The translations under genes were made by a program, and so were the position numbers. DNA of 7,663 bases from contig JAKAXN010000215.1 of NCBI GenBank assembly GCA_021816565.1, positions 1 to 7,663 of the forward strand, read 5' to 3'. The notes beneath the pieces were generated by a model. That model did no database searches. It was not told where the DNA came from and saw nothing but the letters and a program-made list of their open reading frames with translations. Source of the stretch: Actinomycetes bacterium. Lineage in GTDB: Bacteria > Actinomycetota > Acidimicrobiia > Acidimicrobiales > Palsa-688. Below are positions 7,567 through 7,663 of the stretch, one piece after another (positions within the stretch are counted from its first letter, which is position 1; each line of letters starts with the position of its first letter).

Positions 7567-7575
7567 CTCCCCTCT
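7567..7575 (-). promoter_or_regulatory. Ribosome binding site of the P450 gene
   Basis: Read on the minus strand this is AGAGGGGAG, a purine-rich Shine-Dalgarno ending five bases before the ATG. It is the clearest ribosome binding site in the window and fixes the P450 start. Confidence 0.8.
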
Positions 7576-7611
7576 GCGCCGGCCCCCGGTCCCCCCGATC
7601 GGACGGCTATC

Positions 7612-7625
7612 CGTAACGCGTTTCA
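7612..7625 (-). promoter_or_regulatory. Putative KstR-like operator upstream of the P450 operon
   Basis: Read on the minus strand, TGAAACGCGTTACG matches seven of the eight fixed positions of the mycobacterial KstR consensus TnnAACnnGTTnnA; only the last A is G. Its core AACGCGTT is a perfect palindrome. It lies 51-64 bases upstream of the P450 start, where a repressor would cover the promoter. The surrounding stretch (about 7609-7633) is A/T-richer than the rest of the window and probably holds the promoter, but I cannot assign -35 and -10 elements with confidence. Confidence 0.6.
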
Positions 7626-7634
7626 GTTTTCTAG

Positions 7635-7652
7635 CACCGGGCGGACCCGGTG
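7635..7652. terminator. Perfect 7-bp stem-loop upstream of the P450 promoter region
   Basis: CACCGGG (7635-7641) and CCCGGTG (7646-7652) are perfect inverted repeats around the four-base loop CGGA. No T run follows on either strand. In high-GC actinobacteria many terminators lack a strong T run, so it may end transcription of a gene to the right on the minus strand. It could instead be a second dyad operator for the P450 promoter. Confidence 0.4.
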
Positions 7653-7663
7653 TCGAGGAGACC

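Noticed and set aside
1..7663. CRISPR arrays, tRNA or rRNA genes, insertion sequences or attachment sites
   Set aside because: I saw no spaced direct repeats, no cloverleaf-like segments, no transposase-like protein and no terminal inverted repeats.

Overview
The window is very GC-rich, uses GTG as well as ATG starts, and carries protein families typical of soil and marine Actinomycetota: a KstR-like TetR regulator, a CYP125-like P450 and several type III (CaiB/BaiF) CoA-transferase units. An actinobacterium is the best guess, possibly a non-mycobacterial lineage such as the Acidimicrobiia. The lineage cannot be fixed from this sequence alone. All five genes lie on the minus strand, so the window reads from right to left.

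Right to left: (1) a 102-base upstream region (7562-7663) with a ribosome binding site, a palindrome close to the mycobacterial KstR operator consensus, and a perfect 7-bp stem-loop; (2) a cytochrome P450 resembling the steroid side-chain hydroxylases CYP125/CYP142/CYP124 (6320-7561); (3) an 810-residue protein of two fused CaiB/BaiF domains (3879-6311), starting 8 bases after the P450 stop; (4) a 470-residue CaiB/BaiF protein made of a condensed first half and a fuller second half (2456-3868), 10 bases further on; (5) a 64-base spacer with a second KstR-operator-like palindrome; (6) a TetR-family regulator resembling KstR (1786-2391); (7) a 280-base spacer with no clear gene or terminator; (8) the N-terminal two-thirds or more of an FtsH-type membrane AAA+ metalloprotease (1-1505), which runs off the left edge just after the zinc-binding HEAGH motif.

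The P450 and the two CoA-transferase genes are almost certainly one transcript. The simplest reading is a small sterol, bile-acid or isoprenoid side-chain catabolic operon: the P450 oxidises a terminal methyl group towards a carboxylic acid, and the CoA transferases move CoA onto the acid (or between pathway intermediates) so that beta-oxidation can proceed. The KstR-like repressor would bind both palindromes, controlling the operon and its own gene, with a sterol-derived acid or CoA ester as inducer. Regulator family, P450 family and operator-like sites agree independently, which is the strongest point in the window. The substrate and the CoA-transfer reaction are inferences. The FtsH-like gene looks like an unrelated neighbour.
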